From Flavobacterium sp. JAS (GTDB taxonomy: Bacteria; Bacteroidota; Bacteroidia; Flavobacteriales; Flavobacteriaceae): DNA of 64,000 bases. The first letter of the stretch is position 1, and every line of letters begins with the position of its first letter. Shown here in pieces: positions 1 through 8,512 of the stretch. The translations under genes and the position numbers were made by a program. A model generated the notes under the pieces. It was not told where the DNA came from, made no database searches, and worked only from the letters and a program-made list of their open reading frames with translations. The stretch is taken from NCBI RefSeq assembly GCF_020991455.1, contig NZ_JAJMOX010000005.1, forward strand, positions 186,001 through 250,000, written 5' to 3'.

Positions 1-482
1 GCGTATTCTAACTCGTAATCCGTAATAGCTATGGCTTCATCGCAATTTGGGGCGTAAAAACTATGTACCAAATACATGAATTCATTCTCTGAAATTCCCT
101 TAAACAAATCCGATTTTAAACCATAAATCTGATTCCATCCCATTTGTGGTACTTTTACTTTTGGCGTGAATTTGATCACATCAACATCAAAGATCCCTAA
201 ACCTTCTGTATTTCCTTCTTCTGTTGATTTACACATCAATTGCATTCCCAGGCAAATACCCAAAACAGGCTGTTTCAAATTCGGAATCAAACTATCTAAA
301 CCGCTTTCACGAAGTTTAGCCATAGCCGAACTCGCCTCGCCTACGCCTGGAAAAATCACTTTATCAGCCGCCAGAATTTCTTCCGGATTATTACTCAAAA
401 CAGCTTTAAAACCAAGTCTTTCAATCGCAAACATAATGCTCTGAATATTTCCTGCTCCGTAATTTATAATTATTATTTTCAT
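1..482 (-). CDS. hisH: Imidazole glycerol phosphate synthase subunit HisH (3' end beyond window)
   Basis: This is the glutaminase subunit of imidazole glycerol phosphate synthase, which passes ammonia to HisF in histidine synthesis. Translation from ATG at 482 starts MKIIIINYGAGNIQS. It contains the oxyanion-strand motif FPGVGEA and the nucleophile motif GICLGMQ with Cys77. The segment HSFYAPN near residue 145 matches the family's conserved region before the catalytic His. About 160 codons are present and HisH proteins are usually near 195 residues, so roughly 35 C-terminal residues lie beyond the left edge. It is the last his gene visible; hisA, hisF and hisIE probably follow outside the window. 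Confidence 0.95.
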   Translation of the reverse strand, partial: MKIIIINYGAGNIQSIMFAIERLGFKAVLSNNPEEILAADKVIFPGVGEASSAMAKLRESGLDSLIPNLKQPVLGICLGMQLMCKSTEEGNTEGLGIFDVDVIKFTPKVKVPQMGWNQIYGLKSDLFKGISENEFMYLVHSFYAPNCDEAIAITDYELEY

Positions 483-685
483 TTTTTTTGTTTATTTTGT
501 TTCAGGTTTCAGGTTGCTTTCTTTTGAGCATAATTTTACCGCAAAGTTCGCAAAGTTTTTTCGCAAAGTGCACTAAAGAATAGCTTGGCGTTCATAGCGT
601 ATCCCGATAGCTATCGGGATTGCGCACCTTACGGTTAAGTACACCAAGGGAAACTTGGAACTTTAAACTTGAAACAATTTTTATT
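483..685. repeat. Intergenic repeat with 20-nt perfect palindrome inside the his operon
   Basis: This 203-bp spacer between hisH and the NTF2-like gene has no ORF. It holds GCAAAG repeats (CGCAAAGTTCGCAAAG near 540) and the perfect palindrome ATCCCGATAGCTATCGGGAT at 601-620. Both look like degenerate dispersed intergenic repeats of flavobacterial genomes. The palindrome could fold as a hairpin in the his mRNA; no T-tract follows, so it is not a typical terminator. Confidence 0.5.
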
Positions 686-1036
686 TTACAGATCTGTATA
701 ATGAGCGATCATCTTATTTACTAATCCGTTTTGATCAAAAAACATAACTTCGATTGCCATTTTATTCATAATCGATTTGTAATAAAGTGCCACCGAATTA
801 ACTCCTGATGTAACTTCAACCAATTCAAAATGCAAATCAGGAATTTTTGACAAAGCTTTTTCCCAATATGCTCTAACTTGCTCTTTTCCTTGTAGTGAAC
901 CACTTTCAATTCCCGCAGCCAGTTTTATCATAGGCGTTGTAATTTCAATATCTTCCGAATAATGCTTCATGATATCGTCTAAATCATGCGAATTCCATGA
1001 TTCAATCCATTTCTCAGCAAACTTTTTAGCGTTCAT
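686..1036 (-). CDS. NTF2-like / SnoaL-like protein in the his operon
   Basis: This 116-residue protein starts with the usual SnoaL-like helix (FAEKWIESWNSHDLDDIMKHY). It then has the cone-fold pattern of the NTF2 superfamily: a central 'QGKEQVRAYWEKAL' helix and C-terminal strands ending in a conserved aromatic. Members include small hydrolases, isomerases and binding proteins, so the reaction cannot be named. It lies between hisB and hisH in the same orientation and is probably cotranscribed. Another NTF2-like gene (33037-33399) is elsewhere in the window but is not a close copy. The fold is fairly sure; a role in histidine synthesis is unproven. Confidence 0.8.
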   Translation of the reverse strand: MNAKKFAEKWIESWNSHDLDDIMKHYSEDIEITTPMIKLAAGIESGSLQGKEQVRAYWEKALSKIPDLHFELVEVTSGVNSVALYYKSIMNKMAIEVMFFDQNGLVNKMIAHYTDL

Positions 1037-1113
1037 TTTATTTTTTGTTTGTTTTGTTTTGTTTTGTTTCAGGTTTCAAGTTCGCTGCATAACTTGAAAC
1101 ATGAAACATTTTT

Positions 1114-2250
1114 CTACAACATTCCTTTCGTTGATGGCAAAATCATTTTTTCTGTATCTCTTTTCACTGCTACTTTTATTGCTTTCGCGAAAGCTTTAAA
1201 AATAGCTTCAATTTTGTGGTGTTCGTTGGTTCCTTCGGCTTTTATGTTGATGTTCGCTTTGGCACCGTCAGAGAAGGATTTAAAGAAATGAAAGAACATT
1301 TCTGTTGGCATTTTCCCTACCATTTCACGTTTAAATTCCGTTTCCCAAACCAACCAATTTCTTCCGCCAAAATCAATTGCAACCTGTGCTAAACAATCGT
1401 CCATTGGCAAACAAAAACCGTAACGTTCGATTCCTAGTTTATTTCCTAATGCTTTTGCAAAAACTTCTCCTAGAGCAATTGCAGTATCTTCAATCGTGTG
1501 GTGTTCATCAACTTCTAAATCGCCTTTAACGAGAATTTCTAAGTCCATTTGACCGTGACGTGAAATTTGATCTAACATGTGATCAAAAAAAGCAATTCCG
1601 GTTTCGATTTTACTTTTTCCTGTTCCGTCAAGATTTAAATTGATAAAAATGTCCGTTTCATTGGTTTTACGAGTAATCGAAGCCGAACGTGCTTCCAGTT
1701 TCAAAAACTCATAAATTTCTTTCCAGCTCATGGTTTGAAGAATAATCGTTTCGTCTAATTCTTCTCTTTTTAACGAGATTTCATTGCTTCCAATTCCGTC
1801 ATTATCATTGATAAAAATAGCTTTTGCGCCTAAGTTTTTAGCTAATTCAACATCCGTCAAACGATCTCCTAAAACAAAAGAATTAGCCAAATCATAGGCC
1901 GGATTATCAATATATTTCGTTAACATTCCGGTTCTTGGCTTGCGTGTTGGCGCATTATCTTCAGGAAAAGACCTGTCAATAAAAATATCATCAAACAAAA
2001 CCCCTTCATTTTCAAAGGCTTTTAAAATAAAATTCTGCGTTGGCCAAAACGTGTCTTCCGGAAAACTATCCGTTCCCAATCCATCCTGATTGGTCACCAT
2101 TGCCAATTCGTAATCTAATTCATTAGCAATTTTAGCCAAATATTGAAAAGCTTTTGGATAAAATTCTACTTTCTCCAAAGCGTCTAACTGATAATTTTCA
2201 GGTTCTAAAACAATCGTTCCGTCACGATCGATAAAAAGTACTTTCTTCAT
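1114..2250 (-). CDS. hisB: Bifunctional histidinol-phosphatase / imidazoleglycerol-phosphate dehydratase HisB
   Basis: This 378-residue protein catalyses two steps of histidine synthesis. Residues 1 to about 170 are a HAD-family histidinol phosphatase that begins [14 protein letters not shown], with the DxDGT nucleophile motif at Asp8/Asp10, and has a later [11 protein letters not shown] motif. From about residue 185 the imidazoleglycerol-phosphate dehydratase domain follows, with [13 protein letters not shown], the metal-binding [11 protein letters not shown] and [12 protein letters not shown]. The fusion is the same arrangement as in enterobacteria and is usual in flavobacteria. It lies downstream of hisC, across a 336-bp repeat-filled spacer. 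Confidence 0.97.
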   Translation of the reverse strand: MKKVLFIDRDGTIVLEPENYQLDALEKVEFYPKAFQYLAKIANELDYELAMVTNQDGLGTDSFPEDTFWPTQNFILKAFENEGVLFDDIFIDRSFPEDNAPTRKPRTGMLTKYIDNPAYDLANSFVLGDRLTDVELAKNLGAKAIFINDNDGIGSNEISLKREELDETIILQTMSWKEIYEFLKLEARSASITRKTNETDIFINLNLDGTGKSKIETGIAFFDHMLDQISRHGQMDLEILVKGDLEVDEHHTIEDTAIALGEVFAKALGNKLGIERYGFCLPMDDCLAQVAIDFGGRNWLVWETEFKREMVGKMPTEMFFHFFKSFSDGAKANINIKAEGTNEHHKIEAIFKAFAKAIKVAVKRDTEKMILPSTKGML

Positions 2251-2586
2251 ATTATAATATTATTTTGGGCGTGTTTCGCCACGGCAAATCGAGCTTTCGG
2301 CTATATCTTTTGTTTCGTTTCTCTTCACAAAAGGATACCGTCTCAATCCCTCACGCAAATCGGTTTTCGAGATTTTTTTATTTTTCCTGCCATGAATTTG
2401 CTTTGCCTGTTCGCTATCGCTCGAGTCACAAATTTCACTAATTTTTTCACGCAGATTTCAAAAAGATTTAAGCAGATGCACGCAGATTATTTTATATTTA
2501 AAAATCAAAAACAAATCTGCTTTAATCTGCAAAATCTGCGTGAAAAAATAATCCGTTTAATCCGTAAAATCTGTGGGCTATTTCTT
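2251..2586. repeat. Repeat-filled spacer between hisC and hisB
   Basis: No gene is visible. Positions about 2256-2356 resemble a degenerate dispersed element (CTTTCGGCTATATCT, then AGGATACCG) that recurs near 20127-20205 and 57805-57870. Positions about 2438-2575 form an inverted repeat built from CACGCAGATT and its complement AATCTGCGTG, with AAGCAGAT/ATCTGCTTT inside. Both repeats are transcribed within the his operon. Confidence 0.55.
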
Positions 2587-3633
2587 TTAGCTTAATAACT
2601 TTAATTCTTTAATCAAAACCGCATTTTCCTCTGGAATTCCAATCGTAAAACGCAGGCAATTTTCGCATAACGGCTGAGTTGTTCTGTTTCTGATTACGAT
2701 TCCTTTTGCAATTAATTCATCGTATCTTTTATTGGCATTATCTACTTTCACCAAGACAAAATTTGCTTCAGTAGGATACACTTTTTCTACAAAACTCACT
2801 TCAAGTAAAACTTTAAGCAACTCTTCTCTTTGCTCAATAATAGAAGCTATTTCTTGTTTTATTTTTTCAGAATCATTCAAGCGAACAATTGCTCTTTGCT
2901 GCGTTAATTCGTTTACATTATAAGGTGGTTTTATTTTGTTTAAAACCGAAATCACAGCTTCAGACGCATAACAAATTCCTAAGCGAATTCCAGCCAAACC
3001 ATATGCTTTTGAAAGCGTTTGTGTAATCACCAAATTTGGATATTCATCAATTTCTGTCAACCAGCTTTCTTTCTCCGAAAAGTCAATATAAGCTTCATCA
3101 ATCACAATTAAACCTTTAAAGTTTTGAAGCAATTTCACCACACTTTCATCCGAAAAAGAATTTCCCGTTGGGTTATTTGGCGAACATAAAAAGATGATTT
3201 TTGTGTTTTCATCAACGCTATCTAAAATCTTCTCTACTTGTGGCTGAAAATCTGTTGAAAGTAAAACTTCTCTGTTTTCTACCGCATTAATATTTGCTAA
3301 AACGCTGTACATTCCGTACGTTGGCGGTAACGAAATAATATTGTCGATTTTTGGCTCGCAGAAAGCTCTGAAAAGCAAATCCAAAACTTCATCACTTCCG
3401 TTTCCAAGCAAAATCTGACTTGGTTTTACCTTACTATTCTTAGCTAAAATCGCTTTAACCGAATTCTGTTGGGGATCAGGATAACGATTTACGCCATTTT
3501 GAAACGGATTTTCATTGGCATCCAAAAAAATCATTTCGGCAGTATCAAAATCCTCAAACTCATCGCGTGCCGACGAATAAGGTTTTAATGTTTTTACGTT
3601 TTCGCGTGTTATTGTATTTATATCGAATTTCAT
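2587..3633 (-). CDS. hisC: Histidinol-phosphate aminotransferase HisC
   Basis: This is a 348-residue fold-type I PLP enzyme converting imidazole acetol phosphate and glutamate to histidinol phosphate. It shows the class II aminotransferase landmarks: LDANENPFQNGVNRYPDP near residue 40, GNGSDEVLDLL for cofactor phosphate binding, SPNNPTGN, VIDEAYIDF, and TQTLSKAYGLAGIRLG with the Schiff-base lysine around residue 210. The C-terminal RNRTTQPLCENCLRFTIG binds substrate carboxylate in the family. Length is normal. It follows hisD after a 121-bp spacer that holds a large inverted repeat. Confidence 0.96.
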   Translation of the reverse strand: MKFDINTITRENVKTLKPYSSARDEFEDFDTAEMIFLDANENPFQNGVNRYPDPQQNSVKAILAKNSKVKPSQILLGNGSDEVLDLLFRAFCEPKIDNIISLPPTYGMYSVLANINAVENREVLLSTDFQPQVEKILDSVDENTKIIFLCSPNNPTGNSFSDESVVKLLQNFKGLIVIDEAYIDFSEKESWLTEIDEYPNLVITQTLSKAYGLAGIRLGICYASEAVISVLNKIKPPYNVNELTQQRAIVRLNDSEKIKQEIASIIEQREELLKVLLEVSFVEKVYPTEANFVLVKVDNANKRYDELIAKGIVIRNRTTQPLCENCLRFTIGIPEENAVLIKELKLLS

Positions 3634-3654
3634 TATCTTAATTTTTTAAAGAGG

Positions 3655-3751
3655 CAAGATTTTAGAAGCAAGATGAAAGACTTATCTATATTTCTTAAAT
3701 CTAATCTTGATTCTTTCATCTTTATTCTTTTCTCTTGCTTCTAAAATCTTG
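3655..3751. repeat. Inverted repeat between hisD and hisC
   Basis: The arm CAAGATTTTAGAAGCAAGA (near 3655-3675) is matched perfectly by its reverse complement near 3733-3751, and TGAAAGA pairs with TCTTTCA further in. A related CAAGATTTTAGAgtCAAGATGAAAGA stretch occurs at about 60440-60465, so this is a dispersed family. It could form a long hairpin in the his mRNA just after hisD. Confidence 0.6.
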
Positions 3752-3754
3752 TTT

Positions 3755-5047
3755 CTATAATCTTTCTTCTAAATTCTTCAATCTCAAAGTAACAGCATTT
3801 TTATGAGCTTGTAAACCTTCGGCTTCAGCCATAACTTCAATTGCTCTTCCTATGTTCTGAATTCCTTTTTCTGTTATCTTCTGAAATGTCATAGATTTCA
3901 TAAAACTATCCAGATTTACACCGCTGTAATTTTTGGTGTATCCGTTTGTTGGTAACGTATGATTAGTTCCTGAGGCATAATCTCCAGCACTTTCAGGAGT
4001 ATAATTCCCAATAAAAACAGAACCTGCATTTACGATTCCGTTGCAATAGAAATCATCAAATTCTGAACAAATAATAAAGTGTTCCGGTCCATATTCGTTG
4101 ATTAAATCTAACGCAATCTGATCATTTTCAACATAAATCAACTTTGAATTTTCAATTGCTTTTTTAGCGATCACTTTACGAGGAAGAAGCTCTATCTGAG
4201 TCTGAATTTCAACTTCAACAGCATCAATTAATCTTCTTGAAGTCGAAACCAGAATTACCTGACTATCAGTCCCGTGTTCTGCCTGCGATAATAAATCTGA
4301 AGCTACAAACGCCGGAACAGCTGTATTGTCAGCCACAACCAATAATTCCGAAGGTCCCGCCGGCATATCGATTGCCACACCAAACTGTGTTGCTAATTGT
4401 TTTGCCACGGTCACAAATTGATTTCCAGGTCCGAAGATTTTATATACTTTCGGGATTGATTGTGTACCAAATGTCATTCCGGCAATTGCCTGAATTCCGC
4501 CAACTTTTAATATTTTAGTTACACCACATAAATTAGCTGCGTACAAAATAGCAGGATTTATTTTTCCAGTTTTATCTGGTGGCGAACATAAAACGATTTC
4601 TTTACATCCTGCAATTTCAGCAGGAACGGCCAACATTAAAACAGTTGAAAATAAAGGCGCTGTTCCGCCCGGAATATATAAACCAATTTTCTGAATTGGT
4701 CTTTTTTCCTGCCAGCAATTTACTCCTTCTGTAGTTTCAATCGAAATTCGCTCGGTTTTTTGAGCGGTGTGAAACTTCAAAATGTTTGCTTTCGCTAATT
4801 GAATCGCTTCTTTCAATTCATTTGAAATCAGACTAACAGCTTCTTCAATTTCTTTAGAAGAAACTTCGTAATTCTCTAAAGTAATTCCGTCAAAGATTGA
4901 TGTATATTTTGCAACGGCTTCATCGCCTTTTTTCTGTACTTCTTTGAAGATTTCTTTTACCGTAACTTCGATATCATCAATAGTTTTGGTCGGTCTTTTT
5001 AATATTTCTAACCAGGTATCTGGTTTTGGACTGTCTATTTTATTCAT
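3755..5047 (-). CDS. hisD: Histidinol dehydrogenase HisD
   Basis: This 430-residue zinc- and NAD-dependent enzyme oxidises histidinol to histidine in two steps, the last reactions of the pathway. Recognisable family segments are RPIQKIGLYIPGGTAPLFSTVLMLAVPA, GCKEIVLCSPP, GPGNQFVTVAKQ, DMPAGPSELLVVAD, LLSQAEHGTDSQVILV with a zinc-ligand region, and GPEHFIIC with the catalytic His. The C-terminus carries GDYASGTNHTLPTNG. The length is normal and the start MNKIDSPKPDTW is typical for flavobacteria. It lies between hisG and hisC on the same strand. Confidence 0.97.
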   Translation of the reverse strand: MNKIDSPKPDTWLEILKRPTKTIDDIEVTVKEIFKEVQKKGDEAVAKYTSIFDGITLENYEVSSKEIEEAVSLISNELKEAIQLAKANILKFHTAQKTERISIETTEGVNCWQEKRPIQKIGLYIPGGTAPLFSTVLMLAVPAEIAGCKEIVLCSPPDKTGKINPAILYAANLCGVTKILKVGGIQAIAGMTFGTQSIPKVYKIFGPGNQFVTVAKQLATQFGVAIDMPAGPSELLVVADNTAVPAFVASDLLSQAEHGTDSQVILVSTSRRLIDAVEVEIQTQIELLPRKVIAKKAIENSKLIYVENDQIALDLINEYGPEHFIICSEFDDFYCNGIVNAGSVFIGNYTPESAGDYASGTNHTLPTNGYTKNYSGVNLDSFMKSMTFQKITEKGIQNIGRAIEVMAEAEGLQAHKNAVTLRLKNLEERL

Positions 5048-5170
5048 GTTGCTATTTTTTTAACCGCAAAGGCGCTAAGTTTTTTTACTATTCTTTACTT
5101 TTAAAACGCTAAGTTTGCAAAGCTGTTGTCGAGAATTGGAATTTGGATTTTTATAAATTGGAATTTCTTT

Positions 5171-6028
5171 TTACAATACCATTTTCTCAATTGGGCAAAC
5201 TAAAATTCCTTCGGCTCCAGCCTCTTTTAATTTATCTATTACATCCCAAAAAGTATCTTTATCAATTACCGAGTGTACGCTGCTCCAACCTTCTTGTGCT
5301 AAAGGTAAAACAGTTAAACTTCTCAAAACCGGTAAAATCTTACCAATTTCATCAATTTTATCATTTGGTACGTTCATTAAGATATACTTTGAGTTTCGTG
5401 CTCTTAAAACCGATTGTATTCTAAATTTTAAAGTATCGATGTGTTTTTGAATCTCTGGAGAAACTTTTGGGGAAACTGCCAGAACTGCTTCACTTTTAAG
5501 GATTACTTCTACTTCTCTTAAATTATTCTTGAATAAGGTACTTCCGCTTGAAACAATATCTACAATAGCATCGGCAAGACCAATGTTTGGAGCAATTTCA
5601 ACAGAACCTGAAATTTGATGAATATCTACTGTTAATCCAAAAGAACTAAAATATTCGTTTACTGTATTTGGGTACGAAGTTGCAATACGCAAACCTGCTA
5701 AATCCTGAATCGAATTGTAATTGAAAGTTTTAGGAACTGCAACAGAAACCTTGCATTTTGAGAATCCTAATTTTTGAATTACTTCAATATGTTTGCCTTT
5801 TTCTACCAAAAGATTATCGCCTACAATAGCAAGATCTACAACTCCATCAATTAAATATTGAGGAATATCTGAATTTCTCAGGTACAAAACTTCTAGTGGA
5901 AAATTTGAAGCTTCAGCTTTTAACTGATCGTTTCCGTTGTTGATCGAAATACCGCAATCCTTTAGAATTTGAATGCTGTCTTCGTTTAAACGACCAGATT
6001 TTTGAATTGCAATTTTTAATGTACTCAT
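5171..6028 (-). CDS. hisG: ATP phosphoribosyltransferase HisG, long form
   Basis: This is the first, feedback-controlled enzyme of histidine synthesis, joining ATP and PRPP. I start it at MSTLKIAIQKSGR (6028, 285 residues). An in-frame ATG at 6076 exists, but its extension (MPILCTQTINPTKTKK) begins directly after the attenuator T-tract and is not family sequence. The motif DIVSSGSTLFKNNL binds the PRPP phosphates. The last ~75 residues (MNVPNDKIDEIGKILPVLRSL to CPIEKMVL) are the ACT-like regulatory domain of the long form, so no HisZ partner is expected. It is controlled by the hisL leader just upstream. Confidence 0.96.
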   Translation of the reverse strand: MSTLKIAIQKSGRLNEDSIQILKDCGISINNGNDQLKAEASNFPLEVLYLRNSDIPQYLIDGVVDLAIVGDNLLVEKGKHIEVIQKLGFSKCKVSVAVPKTFNYNSIQDLAGLRIATSYPNTVNEYFSSFGLTVDIHQISGSVEIAPNIGLADAIVDIVSSGSTLFKNNLREVEVILKSEAVLAVSPKVSPEIQKHIDTLKFRIQSVLRARNSKYILMNVPNDKIDEIGKILPVLRSLTVLPLAQEGWSSVHSVIDKDTFWDVIDKLKEAGAEGILVCPIEKMVL

Positions 6029-6076
6029 TTTTTTAGTTTTTGTTGGATTAATAGTTTGAGTACAAAGAATTGGCAT

Positions 6077-6111
6077 AAAAAAAACCCGTTTGATGTACTC
6101 AAACGGGTTTT
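6077..6111 (-). terminator. his attenuator: intrinsic terminator between hisL and hisG
   Basis: A perfect 13-bp inverted repeat (AAAACCCGTTTGA at 6081-6093 and TCAAACGGGTTTT at 6099-6111) has a 5-nt loop and is followed, on the minus strand, by eight T (6077-6084 as A on plus). It sits 27 nt after the hisL stop and about 50 nt before the hisG start, as expected for a leader-peptide attenuator. A competing pairing is possible: TCAAGCG (6148-6154, minus strand, overlapping hisL codons) with CGTTTGA of the terminator 5' arm (6099-6105). Confidence 0.9.
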
Positions 6112-6138
6112 AAAATATGATGATTTACATGCATACTA

Positions 6139-6198
6139 TTAACACATCGCTTGAGAGCAATAATGAAAATGATGATGATGTAATTGTGTAGAAATCAT
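6139..6198 (-). CDS. hisL: his operon leader peptide, 19 residues with five His
   Basis: Reading from ATG at 6198 gives MISTQLHHHHFHYCSQAMC and a TAA stop at 6139. Five of residues 7-12 are histidine (four consecutive, then one more after Phe). It lies between a consensus promoter (6234-6265) and an intrinsic terminator ahead of hisG. By analogy with enterobacterial hisL, ribosome stalling at the His codons under low charged tRNA-His would favour an antiterminator and let hisGDCB-H be transcribed. The peptide has no other expected function. Sequence and position together make this nearly certain; the exact RNA folds are inferred. Confidence 0.92.
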   Translation of the reverse strand: MISTQLHHHHFHYCSQAMC

Positions 6199-6233
6199 GA
6201 CTTGGTTTATTTTATAATTCTTTGATTCGGTTG

Positions 6234-6265
6234 CAAATATACTAGTTAATTTCATAAAAAAGCAA
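6234..6265 (-). promoter_or_regulatory. his operon promoter (TTG-N21-TATATTTG)
   Basis: On the minus strand TTG (6263-6265) is followed after 21 nt by TATATTTG (6234-6241), matching the Bacteroidota primary-sigma consensus TTG-N19-21-TAnnTTTG. Transcription would start near 6227, about 30 nt before the hisL start. Confidence 0.75.
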
Positions 6266-6338
6266 TTTTTAATTTAACTTAACGATACTTTATTGTTAAA
6301 AAAAAGTAAGAGCCTTTATTTTATTGGATTTTTTGAAT

Positions 6339-7739
6339 TTACGATAACGTTTTCAAAGTATCATTAAAACTTAAAACAACAGTAGTTCCAACTCCTTTTT
6401 CACTGTCAATTTTAAACTTAATGTGAAGTAATTCTGTAATTCGTTTTACGATAGACAATCCTAATCCGGTTCCTTTAATTTCTGGATGATCTGTAGAATT
6501 TGATCTGAAGAAAGGATTAAAAATAACTTCTAAATCTTCTTTTGCAATCCCAATTCCGTTATCAGAGATGGTACAAATTGTCTTTTCATTTTGTTTGGAA
6601 AGTAAAATTGAAACTTCCCCTTCTCTGTTTGTATACTTAATTGCATTCGAAATGATATTTCTTAAAATCGTAATGACTAAAAAATTATCTGATTTTATAT
6701 AATAATCTTCAAAAGCATTGAACTTAATACTAATATTTTGCTTGTTTATTTTCTCTGAATTTAATGTTAAGACATCTAAAATTAATGCGTTTAAATGAAC
6801 TGATTCTGCTTTGATATTTTGCCTTTGATTTTCAAAACGCGCCATCAAAAGCAATTGATCTACCAGCAAATTCAAGTGATCAACTTCTTTTACACAATAA
6901 TTAATTTTTTCTTCATACTCCTTGTTATCACGAGGTTTGCGAACTAAAACTTCAAGTGTCCCTTTAATAACTGTTAAAGGGGTTCTTAGTTCATGAGACG
7001 CATCAGAAGTAAATTGTTTTTCACGCTCAATAGCATCTTCAATTCGATTTAATAAATTGTTTATTGTCTTTGAAAGCGTATACAATTCATCTCGCGTCCT
7101 GGGCAGTGGAATTCGGGCTTTTAAATTATCTCTCGTGATAATTTTTGAAGTAGTTATGATTGCATTTATTGGTTTTATACTTCTGCCAGCAAAAAAACGG
7201 GCAATGAAAAACAGCAACACTAAAATGGCCAAAAAAGACAGACACATAACATCAAACAAATTATTAAGTACCAGCTTAGAATCTTCCAGCGACATTGCAA
7301 CAATAATATATCCTATTTTTTTATTTTTTATATGAAGCGGAACCTGAACTTGTCTAATGGAATGATCTCCCATTTTTGCATCAAACAGTTCAAAATCTTC
7401 TACAGAATCTTTAAATTCTAAGGTTTGCGTTTTAAGATTTGGCGCTTTATCGATAATCTTTTTATTTAGATCTAAAAATTCCACAAAAACAGGATTCACA
7501 TCCACTGTATTATGTTCTCGTTCATTCCACTCTTCCTGATCAATAAGAATTATTTTACCTTCTTTTTGTTTAATTTCTTCTAGGTGATTGTGGATTTCAA
7601 CTTTAATATTTTCATCAATATGACTATAAACGGTATGTTTAACGATGAAATAAATAACTGAAAAAACCACCAAAATCAACAAACCAGTGGTGATGATATA
7701 GTTTAAAGCGATTCTGTTTTTAAAAGAAAGTTGCAACAT
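6339..7739 (-). CDS. Sensor histidine kinase, HAMP-HisKA-HATPase
   Basis: This 466-residue inner-membrane kinase has TM1 at about 12-34, an extracytoplasmic sensor region 35-163 without a domain I recognise, TM2 at about 164-186, a HAMP linker to about 240, a HisKA box FTSDASHELRTPLTVIKG with phospho-acceptor His249, and a HATPase_c domain (NIISNAIKYTNREG N-box, DNGIGIAKEDL, GTGLGLSIVKRI). Its start codon directly follows the stop of the response regulator, so the two form an operon with the regulator first. The stimulus cannot be read from sequence. The divergent target candidate is the LtaS-like gene at 8608. Confidence 0.93.
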   Translation of the reverse strand: MLQLSFKNRIALNYIITTGLLILVVFSVIYFIVKHTVYSHIDENIKVEIHNHLEEIKQKEGKIILIDQEEWNEREHNTVDVNPVFVEFLDLNKKIIDKAPNLKTQTLEFKDSVEDFELFDAKMGDHSIRQVQVPLHIKNKKIGYIIVAMSLEDSKLVLNNLFDVMCLSFLAILVLLFFIARFFAGRSIKPINAIITTSKIITRDNLKARIPLPRTRDELYTLSKTINNLLNRIEDAIEREKQFTSDASHELRTPLTVIKGTLEVLVRKPRDNKEYEEKINYCVKEVDHLNLLVDQLLLMARFENQRQNIKAESVHLNALILDVLTLNSEKINKQNISIKFNAFEDYYIKSDNFLVITILRNIISNAIKYTNREGEVSILLSKQNEKTICTISDNGIGIAKEDLEVIFNPFFRSNSTDHPEIKGTGLGLSIVKRITELLHIKFKIDSEKGVGTTVVLSFNDTLKTLS

Positions 7740-8405
7740 TTATAAATCGTTAGCGATATAACCAATACCGCGAATTGTTTTAATATAATCTTCTTCAATT
7801 TTTAAATTGAGTTTTTTTCTGATAGCATTCATAAAAACATCAATTACACCCGTATCGTACTCGAAATTTATTTCCCAAACATCTTTTAAAATTTGGTTTC
7901 TGGTACAAACTTTTCCTTTATGCTGGATTAAATAAGTCAACAATTCAAATTCTCTTTGGGTCAGTGCTACTTCTTCTTCATTCTTCAAAACAATGTGCTT
8001 CGACAAATCAATTTTAATGGTACCTAAAGTTAGAATTTTCGGTTCTTTATGATTTCTAAAGTGAACTTTGATTCGTTCTACCAATTCTTCAAAACTAAAA
8101 GGCTTTTTAATATAATCGTTTGCTCCAGCTTTTAAGCCTTCTATGGCTTCCTGAACCGTATCTTTAGCCGTTAAAAAAATAATTGGTGTGGTCTGATTCT
8201 TTACTCTTATGGCTTTACATAAATCTAAACCATTTATTTTAGGAAGCATCCAGTCCAATAAAATCAAATCAAAGTTTTGATTCTGAACCAATTCAAAACC
8301 TTTTGAGCCGTCATTTGCGGTGGTAACTTGATACCCTTCTTCCTGCAAACCTTGCTGCAAAAACTGAACAATACCCAATTCATCTTCAACTATTAAAATG
8401 TGCAT
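7740..8405 (-). CDS. OmpR/PhoB-family response regulator
   Basis: This 221-residue DNA-binding regulator has an N-terminal receiver (acidic pocket ED8-E9, phospho-acceptor Asp51 in LILLDWMLP, conserved Lys in YIKKPFSFEEL near residue 101). Its C-terminal winged helix (LTQREFELLTYLIQHKGKVCTRNQILKDVW to IRGIGYIA) is of OmpR type. It is cotranscribed with the kinase gene immediately downstream. The minus-strand TATCTTTG at 8448-8455 is a plausible -7 element. Phased TTAAG boxes in the divergent intergenic region fit the tandem-site binding of this family, suggesting control of 8608 and possibly autoregulation. Confidence 0.94.
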   Translation of the reverse strand: MHILIVEDELGIVQFLQQGLQEEGYQVTTANDGSKGFELVQNQNFDLILLDWMLPKINGLDLCKAIRVKNQTTPIIFLTAKDTVQEAIEGLKAGANDYIKKPFSFEELVERIKVHFRNHKEPKILTLGTIKIDLSKHIVLKNEEEVALTQREFELLTYLIQHKGKVCTRNQILKDVWEINFEYDTGVIDVFMNAIRKKLNLKIEEDYIKTIRGIGYIANDL

Positions 8406-8512
8406 TTAATTATAAAATTTATATTAAAAATGTGGAATTTTTACCCTCAAAGATAAAAAAAACGAACTCAGAAACTTCTCGAAATCACAAGAATAGTAGA
8501 AATATTCTTATC

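Noticed and set aside
166..444. Plus-strand open frame opposite hisH
   Set aside because: It overlaps hisH in antisense and its translation has no family signature; the minus-strand frame carries HisH motifs.
6029..6076. Upstream ATG giving hisG 16 extra residues (MPILCTQTINPTKTKK)
   Set aside because: It begins right after the attenuator T-tract and the extra residues do not match HisG proteins; MSTLKIAIQKSGR is the family start.
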